A DNA stretch of 6,897 nt, taken from positions 1 to 6,897 of the forward strand of contig NZ_JBDSLS010000230.1 of assembly GCF_039916245.1 (NCBI RefSeq), written 5' to 3'. Origin of the DNA: Gelidibacter sp039916245 (lineage in GTDB: Bacteria; Bacteroidota; Bacteroidia; Flavobacteriales; Flavobacteriaceae). Below the pieces are notes generated by a model. It searched no databases. It was not told the DNA's origin and saw nothing but the letters and a program-made list of their open reading frames with translations. The number at the start of each line of letters is the position of its first letter. Position 1 is the stretch's first letter. Of this stretch, positions 5,914 through 6,897 are shown one piece after another. Both the position numbers and the translations under genes were made by a program.

Positions 5914-5976
5914 CTTATAAAATTAAAACTTCCTATGAATGAGTTAGTTATGTATCTTTATGGAAAAGGTCTTCTT

Positions 5977-6897
5977 GTGAAATATAGCATTACATTTTTT
6001 CTTTTTATCGTCTTTTCAAGTATGGCGTTAAGTCAAGTCGTTATAAATGAATTGGATTGCGATACGCCGGGTATTGACGATAAGGAATTTGTTGAACTCC
6101 TCTCAGAAACGCCCAATTTTCCTTTGGACGGATATGTGCTTGTGTTTTTCAATGGTTCAGTTTCCGGTGGTAACAAAAGTTATTTGGCGTTGGATTTAGA
6201 TGGTTATGAAACGGATATCAATGGATTATTGCTGATTGGAAGCAATTTTGTTGTGCCAACACCTCACTATTTGATTCCGGTTTCGGTCATTCAAAATGGT
6301 GCTGATGCTGTGGCACTCTATCGGGCAGACGATTTGGATTTTCCGGAACACACCTTGGCTTATGTTGATGATACGTTAGTGGATGTGTTGATTTATGGTA
6401 CCAATGATCCTGAGGCTATTGGTCTATTAAAAGTTTTCAGGGCATTTGATCCAGATATCCAACAGATCAATGAAGGCGCAGACAATAACAGGAATTCTAT
6501 TCAGCGTTTTGTAGATGGAGATGGTCTGGTGACGTATAGTGCAACAATACCTACGCCAAGAAGATTAAACGATGGTTCTGGGATTGTGCTCAATGGCATT
6601 TTAATTTCCATTTCAGGAACCCAATATGATGAAGGCGATACGCTCGAAATTACCTTTAATACGGAGCAAAGCGTCACAGAAGATTTGATGTTTACTCTAA
6701 GTTTGGACAATTATGGATTTAATACATCAGATTTTACTGGAAATACTTCATTGACAATTCCTAACGGCGGAAATACGGTAACAACAACCATTACAATAAT
6801 TGATGACACTGACGACGAAGGCGATGAGATCATGAAAGTGACGATTTCGGGATTTCCGCCGACATTTATGGTTCTCAACAATCATCAATTGATTAGG
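5977..6897 (+). CDS. Secreted lamin-tail-domain protein with Calx-beta-like domain; C-terminus beyond right edge
   Basis: The frame is open to the right edge, giving 307 codons from GTG 5977. Residues 1-19 are a Sec signal peptide: Lys2, a hydrophobic run, and Ala-Leu-Ser before Gln20. Residues about 20-200 fit a lamin-tail domain, an immunoglobulin-like fold found on many secreted Bacteroidota proteins: VVINELD (21-27), EFVEL (37-41), LDGYVLVF (50-57), the LIGSN strand (86-90), QNGADAVALY (106-115), VDVLIYG (135-141), then SIQRFVDGDG (174-183) and PTPRRLND (192-199). From about 203 a Calx-beta-like domain follows, with YDEGDTLEITF (217-227) and an acidic likely calcium-binding stretch DDTDDEGDE (276-284). 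GTG is preferred as start because AAGG lies seven bases before it and it places the signal peptide at the N-terminus; in-frame ATGs at 5935 and 5950 would add 14 or 9 residues. Such proteins are often long, carrying further domains and a type IX secretion tail, neither of which can be seen here. Confidence 0.88.
   Translation, partial: MKYSITFFLFIVFSSMALSQVVINELDCDTPGIDDKEFVELLSETPNFPLDGYVLVFFNGSVSGGNKSYLALDLDGYETDINGLLLIGSNFVVPTPHYLIPVSVIQNGADAVALYRADDLDFPEHTLAYVDDTLVDVLIYGTNDPEAIGLLKVFRAFDPDIQQINEGADNNRNSIQRFVDGDGLVTYSATIPTPRRLNDGSGIVLNGILISISGTQYDEGDTLEITFNTEQSVTEDLMFTLSLDNYGFNTSDFTGNTSLTIPNGGNTVTTTITIIDDTDDEGDEIMKVTISGFPPTFMVLNNHQLIR

Noticed and set aside
5357..5976. tRNA, insertion-sequence remnant or CRISPR in the large gap
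   Set aside because: No T-loop-like sequence, cloverleaf arms, transposase fragments, terminal inverted repeats with target duplication, or regularly spaced repeats were found.
6501..6710. Minus-strand frame of 69 codons
   Set aside because: It is antisense to the lamin-tail/Calx-beta gene, which has a continuous frame and recognisable domains.

Overview
The window looks like chromosomal DNA from a member of the Flavobacteriaceae or a close Bacteroidota relative. The DNA is AT-rich, Shine-Dalgarno sites are mostly absent, and perfect TAnnTTTG (-7) boxes of the Bacteroidota promoter type stand in front of two genes. The gene families fit too: a carboxypeptidase-regulatory-like envelope protein, a lipoprotein M1 peptidase, a secreted lamin-tail/Calx-beta protein, and a 50-residue protein of a kind I associate with Flavobacteriia. 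No rRNA, tRNA, CRISPR array, insertion sequence or phage gene was seen. This is a mostly ordinary housekeeping and envelope region, and I do not see a complete, clearly new multi-gene system in it.

Layout. Positions 1-3152 hold a minus-strand gene group. In transcription order it contains a secreted protein with a carboxypeptidase-regulatory-like domain (3152-2169), a DoxX-like membrane protein only 5 bases downstream (2163-1804), and, after 49 bases, an M1 zinc aminopeptidase of the leukotriene-A4-hydrolase type (1754 to the left edge, C-terminus cut off). A 282-base AT-rich gap separates this group from a minus-strand SMR transporter of the SugE/Gdx type (3761-3435). A 136-base gap carrying a terminator-like hairpin and a 7-bp tandem repeat follows. 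Next come a minus-strand RhlE-like DEAD-box RNA helicase (5139-3898) and an unlisted 50-codon gene upstream of it (5356-5204). From 5357 to 5976 is a 620-base, very AT-rich region with a long imperfect hairpin, a doubtful 60-codon basic ORF and a perfect 12-bp palindrome. From 5977 to the right edge runs the only plus-strand gene, encoding the start of a large secreted protein with a signal peptide, a lamin-tail domain and a Calx-beta-like domain.

How the genes fit together. The first three minus-strand genes are probably co-transcribed and all point to the cell envelope: a periplasmic or envelope protein, an inner-membrane protein and a lipid-anchored peptidase. The helicase and the 50-aa gene each have their own recognisable -7 box and form a separate RNA-metabolism neighbourhood. 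The plus-strand gene is transcribed divergently. The best leads are the conserved-looking 50-aa protein, the heptamer repeat directly behind the helicase stop codon, the altered active-site residues of the M1 peptidase, and the structured non-coding stretch at 5357-5976.
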